DNA from: Pseudoalteromonas sp. H105
GTDB taxonomy: Bacteria > Pseudomonadota > Gammaproteobacteria > Enterobacterales > Alteromonadaceae
Reading direction: 5' to 3'
Assembly: GCF_001469215.1 (NCBI RefSeq)
Contig: NZ_LOFH01000013.1
Location: 1-64,000, forward strand
Length of the DNA stretch: 64,000 bases
Position 1 is the stretch's first letter. Every line of letters begins with the position of its first letter. The notes beneath the pieces are model-generated. The model made no database searches and was not told where the DNA came from. It saw only the letters and a list, made by a program, of their open reading frames with translations. Positions 29,867 through 40,378 of the stretch are shown piece after piece. Both the position numbers and the translations under genes were made by a program.

Positions 29867-30322
29867 TTAGTCTGCCTGTTTGCTACGTGGTTTTTTTTCA
29901 ATATTCTTTAATTCGATTTCGATAGCGTCACAGGAAATATGAATTTCATATAAAGATGTTAGCAGCGATAAAGCTAAACACCCTAAGCTAATACCAAAGA
30001 GGATAACGCCCACTGTTTTAAACTCAATAAATAATGCAAACATTGAAATAGTACACATTAAAAATGATGCTACACCATAAACTTGCATGGTTCTTATAAG
30101 TTTAATACGCTTTCTTAAGTTTGCTATTTGCTCAACTACAAGGGGGCGAATCGTTTCACCTTCACGGGCATTTAACTCTCTAATCAATTGGGCCAATACC
30201 AAAAAGCGATTTGTGTAAGCAAGCAGTAACAGTGATATTGCAGGAAAAAGCAAGCCAGGGGTTGTGAGGGTCATGATTGGTCCAGTTAATAAACGGTTTT
30301 CTTTAGGTAGCCTAGCAATCAT
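29867..30322 (-). CDS. DUF2721 family membrane protein
   Basis: A small inner-membrane protein (151 residues) of the DUF2721 family, with hydrophobic stretches near residues 22-45, 80-101 and 105-125 separated by a basic region (ANLRKRIKLIRT). No function is known to me. The start could be Met1 (30322) or Met17 (30274, MTLTTPGLLFPAIS); neither has a clear RBS. It is divergent from the DUF2007 gene, 49 bases away from it. Confidence 0.75.
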   Translation of the reverse strand: MIARLPKENRLLTGPIMTLTTPGLLFPAISLLLLAYTNRFLVLAQLIRELNAREGETIRPLVVEQIANLRKRIKLIRTMQVYGVASFLMCTISMFALFIEFKTVGVILFGISLGCLALSLLTSLYEIHISCDAIEIELKNIEKKPRSKQAD

Positions 30323-30371
30323 GTTAATGAAAGTAAAAGAGTTCGTTTATCTAACAATAGGAAAGTAAGCA

Positions 30372-30698
30372 ATGAACAGTCCATTTCACTGGCTCACTAT
30401 TTATAGCGCAGCAGATGCTGTGGAAGCTAATATTATTAAAGGCTTACTTTTAGCAAATGATGTTAATTGTCAATTGTTAGGCGAGTCATTACAAAGTGCG
30501 GTTGGGGAAATACCAATTGCACAAACAGAGGTCCGTGTTCAGGTTTATGCGATTAAAGAGCGCCAGGCACGAGAAATATTGATAAACTATACACAAGATC
30601 AACAATCCGCTCCTGATTGGGTATGTCCCAACTGTAATGAGCATAATGGGTCAACATTTGAAATGTGTTGGTCCTGTAGGACGTTAAAGAATGACTAA
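30372..30698 (+). CDS. DUF2007 protein with zinc ribbon
   Basis: A 108-residue soluble protein. The N-terminal half (IYSAADAVEANIIKGLLLANDV) is a DUF2007 signal-transducing-like domain. The C-terminus adds a zinc ribbon of two Cys pairs, CPNC and CWSC, 14 residues apart. The function is unknown; the ribbon suggests protein or nucleic-acid contact. It overlaps the downstream DUF416 gene by eight bases, so the two are coupled. Confidence 0.8.
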   Translation: MNSPFHWLTIYSAADAVEANIIKGLLLANDVNCQLLGESLQSAVGEIPIAQTEVRVQVYAIKERQAREILINYTQDQQSAPDWVCPNCNEHNGSTFEMCWSCRTLKND

Positions 30699-31287
30699 AG
30701 CGAATAACTTTCAGCGAATTCGAGAGCTTAACTATTTACAACAAGCGGTGCTAGCCGCAGCACTTATTGAGCGTATGCTACCAAATTATGGTTTATTTAG
30801 TGAAGCAACAGGGTTTGGTGATGAAACAACGCTACGCAGTGCACTTAATGTATGTTGGGAAAAAATTCTGTTACCCAAAAGTAAAATTGATTTAGAAAAG
30901 CAAATTGAAAAAATTGAGCCAAACGTACCTGAATTGGCTGATTTTGACATGTTTGGTACCTACCCAGCAATTGATGCCGCAACAGCGTTGCTTGGGTTAA
31001 TGCATGGCTTAATTGCACAAGATGAAAGCGAGTTCGTTAGCATAAGTAAAATATCACAAGCAACAGTCGCACGTTTTATTGAGTACCAATTAACAGTGGA
31101 AGGTGAAATCGCTGATAACAAAACAGTACGAGAGCATCCACTTATGCAATATGAAATTGAGGTGCTTGGTGAAATGATTGATTTTGTAGAGCAAATGGGG
31201 CGAGTCAACGCGCAAAGTGTTAAATCACTAAAACAGCATGCTATTGCTGATGGACAGACAAATATTGGTTTAACGTTACAAAACTAA
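30691..31287 (+). CDS. YjaG family protein (DUF416)
   Basis: A 198-residue helical cytoplasmic protein of the DUF416/YjaG family: [19 protein letters not shown] and the central [18 protein letters not shown] closely parallel E. coli YjaG, as does the C-terminal [11 protein letters not shown]. Its biochemical role is not established. It is coupled to the DUF2007 gene upstream and followed after 34 bases by tsaD. Confidence 0.85.
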   Translation: MTKANNFQRIRELNYLQQAVLAAALIERMLPNYGLFSEATGFGDETTLRSALNVCWEKILLPKSKIDLEKQIEKIEPNVPELADFDMFGTYPAIDAATALLGLMHGLIAQDESEFVSISKISQATVARFIEYQLTVEGEIADNKTVREHPLMQYEIEVLGEMIDFVEQMGRVNAQSVKSLKQHAIADGQTNIGLTLQN

Positions 31288-31321
31288 TTTAAGTAAATTT
31301 ATTCGTTGGGAGAAAAGTGCA

Positions 31322-32335
31322 GTGCGAATTTTAGGCATTGAATCATCGTGTGATGAAACCGGTATTGCTATTTATGATGATGAACAAGGGTTGCTTGCGC
31401 ATCAACTTTATAGTCAAGTAAAAGTGCATGCTGATTATGGTGGCGTTGTGCCTGAACTTGCGTCTCGTGATCACGTACGTAAAACGTTACCGCTTATTGA
31501 TGCTGCATTTGCACAGGCAGGGTGTGGTCCAGAAGATCTTGATGGTATCGCTTATACTGCGGGGCCGGGTCTAGTTGGTGCCTTATTAGTTGGAACTTCT
31601 ATTGGTCGCTCTTTGGCGTATGGTTGGAATATCCCGGCTGTTGCGGTTCACCATATGGAAGGTCACTTACTTGCGCCTATGCTTGAAGAAAATGTACCTG
31701 AGTTCCCTTTTATTGCCTTACTTGTATCGGGTGGCCACACCATGATGGTTAAAGTTGAGGGAATTGGTCAATATGAAGTGCTGGGTGAGTCTGTCGACGA
31801 TGCTGCAGGAGAGGCGTTTGATAAAACCGCTAAACTGCTTGGCTTAGATTATCCAGGAGGTCCTCGTTTGGCAAAACTTGCAGAGCAGGGAGAGCCTAAG
31901 CGCTTTATCTTTCCACGACCAATGACAGATAAGCCTGGGCTTGATTTTAGTTTTAGTGGTTTAAAAACAGCAGCCGCAATTACCATTCGTGAAAATAGTG
32001 ATGATGAGCAAACCAAGGCAGATATTGCCCACGCGTTTCAAACGGCAGTCATTGATACATTGGTTATAAAATGTAAACGCGCTCTAAAGCAAACGAGTAT
32101 TAAGCGATTAGTGATTGCTGGCGGTGTGAGTGCAAATGTGCAACTTCGTGAGCAGCTTGAACGGGTTATGCAAGGCATGAAAGGGCAGGTGTATTACCCA
32201 AGAACTGAGTTTTGTACTGATAATGGTGCAATGATAGCGTATGCGGGAATGCAACGTTTGAAGGCTGGACAATTTGCTAGTCTTGATATGAAAACAAAAC
32301 CACGTTGGCCAATAGATAGTTTAGAGGCGATTTAA
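31322..32335 (+). CDS. tsaD: tRNA threonylcarbamoyladenosine transferase subunit TsaD
   Basis: With TsaB and TsaE it transfers the threonylcarbamoyl group to A37 of ANN-decoding tRNAs. The 337-residue ASKHA-fold protein has the metal-binding histidines in [10 protein letters not shown], the SGGHT loop, and [20 protein letters not shown]. It starts with GTG 31322, preceded by GGGAG. It overlaps the convergent plsY by four bases. TsaB and TsaE are not in the window. Confidence 0.97.
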   Translation: MRILGIESSCDETGIAIYDDEQGLLAHQLYSQVKVHADYGGVVPELASRDHVRKTLPLIDAAFAQAGCGPEDLDGIAYTAGPGLVGALLVGTSIGRSLAYGWNIPAVAVHHMEGHLLAPMLEENVPEFPFIALLVSGGHTMMVKVEGIGQYEVLGESVDDAAGEAFDKTAKLLGLDYPGGPRLAKLAEQGEPKRFIFPRPMTDKPGLDFSFSGLKTAAAITIRENSDDEQTKADIAHAFQTAVIDTLVIKCKRALKQTSIKRLVIAGGVSANVQLREQLERVMQGMKGQVYYPRTEFCTDNGAMIAYAGMQRLKAGQFASLDMKTKPRWPIDSLEAI

Positions 32336-32949
32336 TTAGCGCTATTACTATCCTGTGTTGGCGGCTTTTTTTTGTCGCCAACTTTGGGTTCTTCACCGCT
32401 GAATAAACGTTTAATATTACCGTGATGGCGGATAATAATCAGCACCGTTAAAAATGTAACGGGCAATGTATACAAGGGTTTTATCCACCAGGTATACAAA
32501 GGTGCTAATGCAACAGCAACAAGCGCACCTAGAGATGAGTAACGAGTAAGCGCAACCACCGCAACCCATGTTGAAATTAATAACCCGCCTAGCGTCAAAC
32601 CGATAGGTAGTAGTGTACCAAAGGCGGTAGCAACCGCTTTTCCTCCTTTGAAGTTGAAGAAAATAGGAAACATATGGCCAAGACAGGCTGCCACACCGAT
32701 AAGGCCAAGTATCAAAGGATCGAGCTTTAAAAAGTAAGCTCCCCAAACAGGGATTGTTCCTTTGAGAATATCAAACACCAAAACAAGGCAGGCAGGCAGG
32801 GCACCTCCTAAACGAAATACATTAGTTGCACCAGGGTTATTTGAGCCATGTAAGCGTGGATCAGGTAGTTTAAAAAGCCGAGACACTAGAATAGCCGATG
32901 AAATCGACCCCAGTAAATAGGCTAAAACTAACATTAATACAGCTATCAC
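32332..32949 (-). CDS. plsY: Acyl-phosphate glycerol-3-phosphate acyltransferase
   Basis: Acylates glycerol 3-phosphate from acyl-phosphate in the inner membrane, the first step of phospholipid synthesis. The polytopic 205-residue protein has the three conserved cytoplasmic motifs: [26 protein letters not shown] with the following Leu-rich helix, and the C-terminal [14 protein letters not shown] 32949 is preceded by AAGGAA at six bases; ATG 32934 is an alternative. The polar tail is unconserved. It faces tsaD, and its other side has folB in divergent orientation. Confidence 0.95.
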   Translation of the reverse strand: MIAVLMLVLAYLLGSISSAILVSRLFKLPDPRLHGSNNPGATNVFRLGGALPACLVLVFDILKGTIPVWGAYFLKLDPLILGLIGVAACLGHMFPIFFNFKGGKAVATAFGTLLPIGLTLGGLLISTWVAVVALTRYSSLGALVAVALAPLYTWWIKPLYTLPVTFLTVLIIIRHHGNIKRLFSGEEPKVGDKKKPPTQDSNSAN

Positions 32950-33174
32950 GCGGTTCCTTATTTTTTAATCATGCTTTTTCGGCTATCATTGGCGACAAAA
33001 TTAACATCACATACACTTGCGTTCAATATTTAGGTTATTCCTTTGTACCTATGACGTATTGTATTGTTAAATTTCTTATAGTTAAACACACTAAAAGTAT
33101 ATAAATGATATAAATATAAATTATAGCGTGTGAAAACTCGTTTAGAGAGTTTAAATTTTCCAGTTGGAGCTGTT

Positions 33175-33534
33175 ATGGATAAGGTTTTTATATCACAACT
33201 ACATGTTGACACTATCATAGGTGTTTATGATTTTGAAAAAGAAACTGAACAGAGTTTATATTTTGATATAGAAATGTTGTGCGACATAAAGCCAGCTGCA
33301 ACAACTGATGATATAAATTTAGCATTAGATTATGCAACAGTGAGTGAACGTGTCATTGAACACACAAGGGCCAAGCCAGTTGAACTTTTAGAGACATTGG
33401 TAGAGCAACTTGCCGCTATTATTCTAGCTGAATTTAATACTTCACAGGTGATGATTAAAGTGAGTAAACCCGCTGCGGTTGCACAAGCACAAACGGTCGG
33501 TGTTGAAATTACCCGCCAAAAGGCAACCAGTTAA
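33175..33534 (+). CDS. folB: Dihydroneopterin aldolase
   Basis: Folate pathway: 7,8-dihydroneopterin to 6-hydroxymethyl-7,8-dihydropterin and glycolaldehyde. The 119-residue product has the FolB layout with VDTIIGVYDFEKE, LDYATVSERV and the final KPAAVAQAQTVGVEITR. ATG 33175 has TTGGAG upstream; an in-frame ATG at 33130 gives an unconserved extension. It is one base from folK, the next enzyme in the pathway. Confidence 0.95.
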   Translation: MDKVFISQLHVDTIIGVYDFEKETEQSLYFDIEMLCDIKPAATTDDINLALDYATVSERVIEHTRAKPVELLETLVEQLAAIILAEFNTSQVMIKVSKPAAVAQAQTVGVEITRQKATS

Positions 33535-33535
33535 T

Positions 33536-34024
33536 ATGGCTCAGATTTATATTAGCCTTGGCTCAAATGTAAATAAAGAGCACTATATTCGCCAGGCTCT
33601 AATAACGTTAAAGTTTTTTTTCCCAGATCTTGAACACTCAAATGTATTTGAAAGTGAAGCCGTAGGCTTTACAGGCAGAAACTTTTATAACTCTGTAGTG
33701 GGCGCAAATACTGACATGCCGCTCGACCAAGTATGCCAATTATTAAAAAAAATTGAGCGAGATAATGGTCGAACAGCCAACGACAAAAAGTTTAGCCCAC
33801 GGACGTTAGATCTCGATTTATTATTTTATGATGATGTTATTTGTAATGCACCGGCGCAATTGCCTCGAGATGAAATAACCAAGAATGCATTTGTGCTGCA
33901 GCCGCTGGCTGAAATTGCCCCACATTTTTACCACCCTGTTGTTAAGCAAACGATCGCTAAACTATGGCGTGATTACAACAATCCCAATCAAAAACTATGG
34001 AAGGTGGAGTTTACTAACCCATGA
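33536..34024 (+). CDS. folK: 6-hydroxymethyl-7,8-dihydropterin pyrophosphokinase
   Basis: Adds pyrophosphate from ATP to hydroxymethyl-dihydropterin. The 162-residue product begins with the conserved ISLGSNV and carries the signature [12 protein letters not shown], with the catalytic Asp pair, and [21 protein letters not shown] 33536 directly follows the folB stop. An earlier in-frame ATG inside folB is rejected because the homologous N-terminus begins here. It overlaps uppP by four bases. Confidence 0.95.
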   Translation: MAQIYISLGSNVNKEHYIRQALITLKFFFPDLEHSNVFESEAVGFTGRNFYNSVVGANTDMPLDQVCQLLKKIERDNGRTANDKKFSPRTLDLDLLFYDDVICNAPAQLPRDEITKNAFVLQPLAEIAPHFYHPVVKQTIAKLWRDYNNPNQKLWKVEFTNP

Positions 34025-34821
34025 GTATTATTGAAATTATCGTTTTAGCCCTGATCCAAGGGTTGACAGAATTTTTACCTATTTCAAGTTCTGCACACTT
34101 AATTCTCCCTTCGCAAATATTAGGGTGGGAAGACCAAGGTCTAGCCTTTGATGTTGCTGTGCATGTGGGGACGTTAGTGGCCGTTGTTATTTACTTTCGT
34201 AAAGAAGTCGTGGATATACTCGGCGCTTGGTTTAAATCATTTGGTCAGCAAGGGGCTTCGGATGACAGTAAGCTTGGCTGGTGGATAATCATTGGAACAA
34301 TTCCTGCGGCTGTTTTGGGCTTAGTATTTAAAGATTTGATTGAATTATATTTGCGCAGTGCATGGGTCATTGCAGTGACAACAATTGTGTTTGGCTTATT
34401 ACTTTGGTATGCCGATGTGAAAGGCAAACAAACAAAAACAATTTACCAATTAAACTGGAAATCAGCCCTGATGATAGGCATGGCACAAGCTATGGCTATG
34501 ATCCCAGGCACATCTCGTTCAGGTATTACCATGACGGCGGGCTTAATGTTGGGGATGAACAAACAAAGCGCAGCACGTTTTTCGTTCTTATTGGCTATAC
34601 CTGTTATTTCGATGATGGGGCTGTATTATACAGCTGAGTTAGCTTTGGGTGATGAGGTTGTTGATTGGACTACGTTGATTTTAGGAGCGGGTTTATCTTT
34701 CATTTCAGCGTACGCATGTATTTTCTTGTTCTTAAAAATCATTGAACGCATGGGCATGATGCCTTTTGTTATTTATCGTTTATTACTCGGTATTGGTTTA
34801 ATTGCATTTTTAATGATTTAG
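34021..34821 (+). CDS. uppP: Undecaprenyl-diphosphatase
   Basis: Dephosphorylates undecaprenyl diphosphate to recycle the carrier lipid for peptidoglycan and O-antigen synthesis; overexpression gives bacitracin resistance. The polytopic 266-residue protein has the two BacA signatures: [18 protein letters not shown] at the N-terminus and [12 protein letters not shown] near residue 160. It is coupled to folK by an ATGA overlap and followed by a strong terminator. Confidence 0.96.
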   Translation: MSIIEIIVLALIQGLTEFLPISSSAHLILPSQILGWEDQGLAFDVAVHVGTLVAVVIYFRKEVVDILGAWFKSFGQQGASDDSKLGWWIIIGTIPAAVLGLVFKDLIELYLRSAWVIAVTTIVFGLLLWYADVKGKQTKTIYQLNWKSALMIGMAQAMAMIPGTSRSGITMTAGLMLGMNKQSAARFSFLLAIPVISMMGLYYTAELALGDEVVDWTTLILGAGLSFISAYACIFLFLKIIERMGMMPFVIYRLLLGIGLIAFLMI

Positions 34822-34843
34822 GCAATTATGCAATACAAATAAA

Positions 34844-34876
34844 AACGCCTTAGTTCACTGAACTAAGGCGTTTTTT
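34844..34876. terminator. Shared bidirectional terminator of uppP and the TonB-dependent receptor
   Basis: A long stem, AACGCCTTAGTTCA with its complement around a short loop, is flanked by A residues on one side and T residues on the other. It lies between two convergent genes and can terminate both. Confidence 0.92.
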
Positions 34877-34898
34877 AGCAATTAAATACAATCTTTAA

Positions 34899-37802
34899 TT
34901 AGAATGTGTATTTAGCGCCTAATGATAAGCGGCGGCCTTTTACATCAAAGAACTCACCATCATCATACGTAAACGGATTGCGCGGTGGCTCACGGTCTAA
35001 AATGTTATTAACACCAACACGTAATTGCAATTCATCCATTAGGTACGTTTTGTACATAAAGTCAAACGTAGTATAAGACGGGATGTTGTTATAGTTGTTT
35101 GCTTCGATGGTCCAATCATTATCATTCACTGTTGCATGGCGGTAGTTCATGGTGAGTACATAAGCAGAATCATCGTGTGAGTAAACAACGTTAAAACGAC
35201 CTTTCCAGCGAGGAGAGGCTGTTTCACCAACATCATTACGGAAATCTTCGGCGCGGCCTGTTGAATTACTATTATCATCAATCAGGTACGTTGCCGTTAA
35301 TTTTAGTGCTAAGTCGCCAGAGAACAACTCAGTACGGTATGCCGATTCTACATCCACCCCTTTTTTATTGATCACAGCGGCGTTTATTGGACGAGTGAAG
35401 AAGTTCTCAATCTCGCCGGTTTGTTCGTTACGGACAACGTTACTGCAAAAAGGATTATCTAGAGATGATGACTCATAACAGAGCTCAACACTGTTTCGGC
35501 CAAAGTATTCAATCGCACCTTCAACTTCAAAAGACCAGTAATCAAGTGTTAAGTCTAATCCTTCCACAAGCTCAGGCGTGTAAATTAAACCAACTGTATA
35601 ATCGTTTGATGTTTCATTTTCAAGGTTTTGGTTGCCTTGAATATAGCCTGGTAAGCTACCACCGGCTAACCATTCTTTTGAAGGCATCCAACCCTCAGTA
35701 AGCCCTGCTGCTTGACAGTTTTTAATCACATTATCTTTATATTTACTGCCTGATTCTGTAATTGAATCCGCTCTACATACGTCAGCACGGCCTGAACTAA
35801 ATGTCTTTGAGTTTGGCGTAAATAAGTCACCTAAGTTTGGTGCACGTACTGATTTTGAGCGGTTCAAACGTACACGCAGTTCGTCAGTTACGCCCCAGTT
35901 AAGCGCTAGTTTCCAAGCATTATCTTCACCTGTTACTGAGTAATCCATGTAGCGAAATGCTGTTTCAAGTGTTAAGTCAGTTGCGAAAAAGGCATCTTCT
36001 AATAATGGAATTGAAACTTCAGCAGACAGCTCATTGACATCAATTTCTCCATCCATAGGCAAGCTTGAATTACCAAAGATTAAGCCCTTTTGCATATTTT
36101 CAGAAGGTGTTATGACGGCTGATTCACGGCGGTGTTCTGCAGTAAATGCGGCAGCAACATAACCGGCAGGTAACTCAAACAAAGAACCGTCAACAGTCAA
36201 TGCAAATACAACTTGGTCGTGCTTAGCAAAACGTGTTGCCGTCGTGCCAATATAATCCAATTGAGCCTGAGTCGCTGATGTTGCTCCCATCGTATTAAAA
36301 GGCGTACACCCTTCGATTGCACCAATTACATCTGCGTTAGCATTGCGCTTGGCACATACAACGTTTCCTTGGTATTCAACCGCATCAATAGCGTTTGCTA
36401 AGTTTTGCGTGAGTACTTCACCAGTCCATAATGTGTCTTGTTCAATGCGGCCAAATTGTGCGTATGTCGAGTAGCCCCATTCATCACTTAAAACACCTTC
36501 AGCGCCAATCGAGGTGCGAAATACTTCACGCTCTTGATTGTATGCACGATCGCCCCATAGATGTTCATTGGCTTGGCGAAGCGTGACTGATGTAAGTTCG
36601 TTGTCATCCATAAGCGTAGCCATATCGTTCTTGATGAACGCGTTATCACGACGAATTGTATGCCTAAAGAAAGCGGGTGAACTTTCTGTGGTTGCCTCTG
36701 TATTTGAGTAGGTAAAGTCAAACGTGAGCGTGTGGTCCTCGTTTAGTTCATAAGTACCATACGCTGAGGCAATGACGCGCTCTAGTGGCGTTTGAAAATA
36801 ACTTTTATAACCGTGGCCAAATACACCGTCACCTTGGTTTTGACTATCTTGAAAATAACTTGTTGCATCACGGCCAACACCAGGATTCGGAATACGACCT
36901 AAGCCATAATCGAAAGCACGTACGTTACCGTTAGCATCAAAAGTGTAATGGTGGTTAGCATAGCCGTTATCAACAAAGGCATCTTTAGTAAAAAAGTCAC
37001 CGCCTTGTGAATAATAAGCAAGGCCAGTGGGTTGACCTAAAACAACACGTGCAGGGATACCATCATCACCACTTGTGTTTGCAGGGTTTGCGAATGAGTT
37101 CACAGGATTGCGGTAGAAGTCACGGCTTAGCTTGCCATAGCTTTTGTTTTCTGTGTAATTAAATGAGGCAATGAAAGAAAGTTTATCACCTTCCATACCA
37201 CCGGTAATTGAGAAGTTGTTTTGCTCGCCGCCACTTTGCTCTGGTCGAATGGTAGAGACATCAAGTTCAATACCGTCCATTGACTTTTTAGTGATGATAT
37301 TGACCACACCTGCAACAGCGTCGGCACCGTATACTGCAGCAGCCCCCCCGGTTGCAATCTCAATGCGTTCAATCATAGTGGTTGGAATATTATTTAAATC
37401 AACCGCCGTGTCTCCGATAGAGCCAGGTACGAAGCGGCGGCCATTGACAAGCACTAATGTGCGCTCCGATCCTAAACCACGAAGGTCGGTCGTATTAAGG
37501 CCAGACGCGTAAATTGTATTGGTTGTCGTTTCTGGTGACAGCCCAACAGTGGCTTGTGGCATCTGTGCAAGCAAATCATTAACGTTACTTATACCTTGGT
37601 TTTCCATCTCAACACCGCTGATCACAGTAACAGGCGTTGGTGACGTTAGGTTAAAGCGTTTGATTTTTGAACCCGTCACTTGAATGCGTTCAACAGGCTT
37701 AGCATCCGTTGTTGATTGTGCAAATACACTTGATACGCCAAAAGCACCTGTTACAAGTACAGTATTAACCGCGGCAGCGATAAGATTTAATTTTTTCAAC
37801 AT
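34899..37802 (-). CDS. TonB-dependent outer-membrane receptor
   Basis: A 967-residue active-transport barrel. The signal peptide ends near SVFA, followed by VERIQVTGSKIKR, which includes the TonB-box region. Then come a plug domain with DLRGLGSERTLVLVNGRR and AAAVYGADAVAGVVNIITKK, and a barrel ending in the terminal aromatic (KYTF). The GSKIKR type is common in Alteromonadales and Sphingomonads, often for peptides, glycans or other large ligands, but the ligand cannot be named here. ATG 37802 is chosen because AAGGTG lies just upstream. It is monocistronic. Confidence 0.88.
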   Translation of the reverse strand: MLKKLNLIAAAVNTVLVTGAFGVSSVFAQSTTDAKPVERIQVTGSKIKRFNLTSPTPVTVISGVEMENQGISNVNDLLAQMPQATVGLSPETTTNTIYASGLNTTDLRGLGSERTLVLVNGRRFVPGSIGDTAVDLNNIPTTMIERIEIATGGAAAVYGADAVAGVVNIITKKSMDGIELDVSTIRPEQSGGEQNNFSITGGMEGDKLSFIASFNYTENKSYGKLSRDFYRNPVNSFANPANTSGDDGIPARVVLGQPTGLAYYSQGGDFFTKDAFVDNGYANHHYTFDANGNVRAFDYGLGRIPNPGVGRDATSYFQDSQNQGDGVFGHGYKSYFQTPLERVIASAYGTYELNEDHTLTFDFTYSNTEATTESSPAFFRHTIRRDNAFIKNDMATLMDDNELTSVTLRQANEHLWGDRAYNQEREVFRTSIGAEGVLSDEWGYSTYAQFGRIEQDTLWTGEVLTQNLANAIDAVEYQGNVVCAKRNANADVIGAIEGCTPFNTMGATSATQAQLDYIGTTATRFAKHDQVVFALTVDGSLFELPAGYVAAAFTAEHRRESAVITPSENMQKGLIFGNSSLPMDGEIDVNELSAEVSIPLLEDAFFATDLTLETAFRYMDYSVTGEDNAWKLALNWGVTDELRVRLNRSKSVRAPNLGDLFTPNSKTFSSGRADVCRADSITESGSKYKDNVIKNCQAAGLTEGWMPSKEWLAGGSLPGYIQGNQNLENETSNDYTVGLIYTPELVEGLDLTLDYWSFEVEGAIEYFGRNSVELCYESSSLDNPFCSNVVRNEQTGEIENFFTRPINAAVINKKGVDVESAYRTELFSGDLALKLTATYLIDDNSNSTGRAEDFRNDVGETASPRWKGRFNVVYSHDDSAYVLTMNYRHATVNDNDWTIEANNYNNIPSYTTFDFMYKTYLMDELQLRVGVNNILDREPPRNPFTYDDGEFFDVKGRRLSLGAKYTF

Positions 37803-38385
37803 AACACCTTTTAATTTCGACAAGTTTTAAAGACCGATTTAAAACTTGATGGAACTTATTTACTTTCACTACTGAGCTAGTTTTGGCTGACACCAAATAA
37901 ACATCAGAAAATGTAAGTAAATGTAATTTGCAGATGTTTTATCACAGTACCCAAATTGAGTCTTGAAATAAGGGAATGTATCAATTGTTTCGTAAATGTG
38001 TACTTTGTTTTTATAATGGGTATTTCTTGGTATGGCGATGATATTTAAGTTTTTATTATGTAATCATGAGTTTACGTTTTATTTTTGCGTTGTTTTTTGG
38101 AGGCGATAAAATTTTGTTTATTAACTAAAATTAAATTATTTATAAATGTTTTAGTTTATAAAATGAGCTTTAATATCAGTTTTGTATAAAAAATGACGTT
38201 TGAATTTTGCGCATTTAAACTGCTTGCAATGAACTTTTGTGAAATTGCTGCGATTAAGTGACTTTTTGCAAAAGTGTTATGCGAGATGACAATGGTAACT
38301 AGGCACTAAATTTGGCATTATATTGGGCCTACAATCGCTATTATTAATTGCGCTGCGCACCTAGAAATGCAGCAAAGGAACACAG
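37803..38385. other. Long AT-rich intergenic region
   Basis: 583 bases between the divergent starts of the TonB-dependent receptor gene and mpl. I see no reading frame with a good RBS, no tRNA, no recognisable riboswitch core and no clear Fur-type palindrome. The mpl side ends with AAGGA before the ATG. The region must hold both promoters; I could not assign them with confidence. Confidence 0.5.
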
Positions 38386-39735
38386 ATGCATATTCATATT
38401 TTGGGTATTTGCGGTACATTTATGGGTGGTATTGCCGCAATCGCTAAATCTCTTGGCCACACTGTAACGGGGTCAGATCAAAACGTCTATCCACCAATGA
38501 GCACTCAACTTGAATCGCTCGGTATAAAGCTCACTCAAGGTTATGATATTGCGCAACTTGACCCAGCACCAGATATGGTGGTTATTGGTAATGCAATGAG
38601 CCGTGGTAATGCGTGCGTTGAATACGTTTTAGATAAAGGCCTGCCCTATACTTCAGGACCTGAATGGTTGAAGCACAATTTATTGCAAAACTCATGGGTA
38701 TTAGCGGTTGCAGGTACACATGGTAAAACCACGACCGCAAGTATGTTGGCGTGGATACTTGAATATGCAGGCTTAAAACCGGGATTTTTAATAGGTGGCA
38801 TCGTACAAAACTTTGGCGTTTCAGCACGTGTGGGGCAAAGTCCCTTCTTTGTAATTGAAGCGGATGAATATGACACCGCATTTTTTGATAAACGCAGTAA
38901 GTTTGTACATTACTTACCTCGAACGCTTATCTTAAATAATTTAGAGTTTGATCATGCGGATATTTTTGATGATTTAAATGCAATCAAAAAACAATTTCAC
39001 CATTTGATGCGTACATTACCCGGTAGTGGCAAAGTAATTTGGCCAAATGATGAACATGCATTGGCTGAGGTTATCCATCAAGGCTGCTGGAGTGAGAGCG
39101 AAACATTAGGCGATGATTGGGGTTATAACCTACTGAAAAATGATGGTAGTGAGTTTACTGTCTCACTTCACAATGAAGTGGTTGGCACAGTTAAATGGCA
39201 AGCAATCGGTGAGCACAATGTTAAAAACGCCATAATGGCCATTGCAGCGGCTCGCCATGTTGGTATTGCGATTGAGCACAGTATTAATGCGTTAGCCGAG
39301 TTTATTAGCCCAAAAAGGCGTATGGAGCTTAAGGCCGATATCGCAAATATCAAAGTGTATGATGATTTTGCCCATCACCCAACAGCCATTAAAACGACAT
39401 TGTCAGGGCTCAGGGCTAAGGTTGGCAATGAAAAAATAATTGCGATTTTAGAGCCGCGTTCAAACACCATGAAAATGGGCGTTCATCAACATACACTTTT
39501 AGCTTCACTGATTGATGCGGATGATGTTTATTTATTTGAACCAGATAACCTTAATTGGTCTTTGAGTGAGCAAGCTGAGCAAGCTGGTATGAATTGCTTT
39601 ACTCATACTCACGAAATAATTAACCACGTTACGAGTAATTTACAGCCACACCAACATATTTTAATCATGAGTAATGGCGGCTTTAATGGTCTGCATGACC
39701 AATTAATTAGCGCGATAGAAACGAAGTTTAATTAA
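38386..39735 (+). CDS. mpl: UDP-N-acetylmuramate:L-alanyl-gamma-D-glutamyl-meso-diaminopimelate ligase
   Basis: Reattaches the recycled tripeptide to UDP-MurNAc in cell-wall recycling. It is a Mur-ligase fold of 449 residues: the N-terminal ILGICGTFMGGIAAIA, the P-loop AVAGTHGKTTTASM, FFVIEADEYDTAFFDKRSK and the C-domain EPRSNTMKMG. EADEYDTAFFDKRSKF is characteristic of Mpl rather than MurC. AAGGA precedes the ATG at seven bases. It is the first gene of a run that includes ubiX, 19 bases downstream. Confidence 0.96.
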   Translation: MHIHILGICGTFMGGIAAIAKSLGHTVTGSDQNVYPPMSTQLESLGIKLTQGYDIAQLDPAPDMVVIGNAMSRGNACVEYVLDKGLPYTSGPEWLKHNLLQNSWVLAVAGTHGKTTTASMLAWILEYAGLKPGFLIGGIVQNFGVSARVGQSPFFVIEADEYDTAFFDKRSKFVHYLPRTLILNNLEFDHADIFDDLNAIKKQFHHLMRTLPGSGKVIWPNDEHALAEVIHQGCWSESETLGDDWGYNLLKNDGSEFTVSLHNEVVGTVKWQAIGEHNVKNAIMAIAAARHVGIAIEHSINALAEFISPKRRMELKADIANIKVYDDFAHHPTAIKTTLSGLRAKVGNEKIIAILEPRSNTMKMGVHQHTLLASLIDADDVYLFEPDNLNWSLSEQAEQAGMNCFTHTHEIINHVTSNLQPHQHILIMSNGGFNGLHDQLISAIETKFN

Positions 39736-39754
39736 CTCAAAAGTGAGAGCTTAA

Positions 39755-40378
39755 GTGCAATATAAAGAAACGATCACATTAGCATTTAGCGGGGCATCGG
39801 GTGCTCCCTATGGCTTACGATTACTCGAAGTGTTACTCGCACAACAGTTTAAAGTGTATGTGTTGATCTCCAGTGCAGCACGCGTTGTATTGGATACAGA
39901 ATCAAATATCAAGCTTTCAGCAAATGAAGATAAAGCCACACAGCAGTTATGCGCGCTTTTTAATGCCGCACCACAGCAACTACAAGTATTTGGTAAAGAT
40001 AATTGGTTTAGCCCTGTCGCTTCAGGCTCTGCAGCTCCTAAAAAGATGATCGTATGCCCATGCAGTGCTGGATCTGTATCTGCTATTGCTATTGGGGCAT
40101 CTGATAATTTACTTGAGCGAGCAGCAGATGTCGTCATCAAAGAGCGTGGGCAGCTTATTTTAGTGCCAAGGGAGACGCCATTTAGCGAGATTCACTTAGA
40201 AAACATGCTAAAACTTGCTCGATTGGGCGTCACCATTATGCCGGCTGCACCGGGCTTTTATCATCAACCTGAATCAATCAGTGATTTGGTTGATTTTATG
40301 GTGGCACGAATTTTAGATCATTTAAACATTGAACATACCCTAACTAAGCGATGGGGATATGGGGAAGGTAAAAAGTGA
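39755..40378 (+). CDS. ubiX: Flavin prenyltransferase
   Basis: Makes prenylated FMN, the cofactor of the decarboxylase UbiD in ubiquinone synthesis. The 207-residue flavoprotein has [16 protein letters not shown] at the N-terminus and [23 protein letters not shown] with [17 protein letters not shown] downstream. It starts with GTG 39755, preceded by GAGAG. The stop overlaps the next GTG by four bases. UbiD is not in the window. Confidence 0.95.
   Translation: MQYKETITLAFSGASGAPYGLRLLEVLLAQQFKVYVLISSAARVVLDTESNIKLSANEDKATQQLCALFNAAPQQLQVFGKDNWFSPVASGSAAPKKMIVCPCSAGSVSAIAIGASDNLLERAADVVIKERGQLILVPRETPFSEIHLENMLKLARLGVTIMPAAPGFYHQPESISDLVDFMVARILDHLNIEHTLTKRWGYGEGKK

Noticed and set aside
37803..38385. 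Fur box in the receptor leader
   Set aside because: No GATAATGATAAT-type repeat was found by eye, so an iron-regulated role is not claimed.
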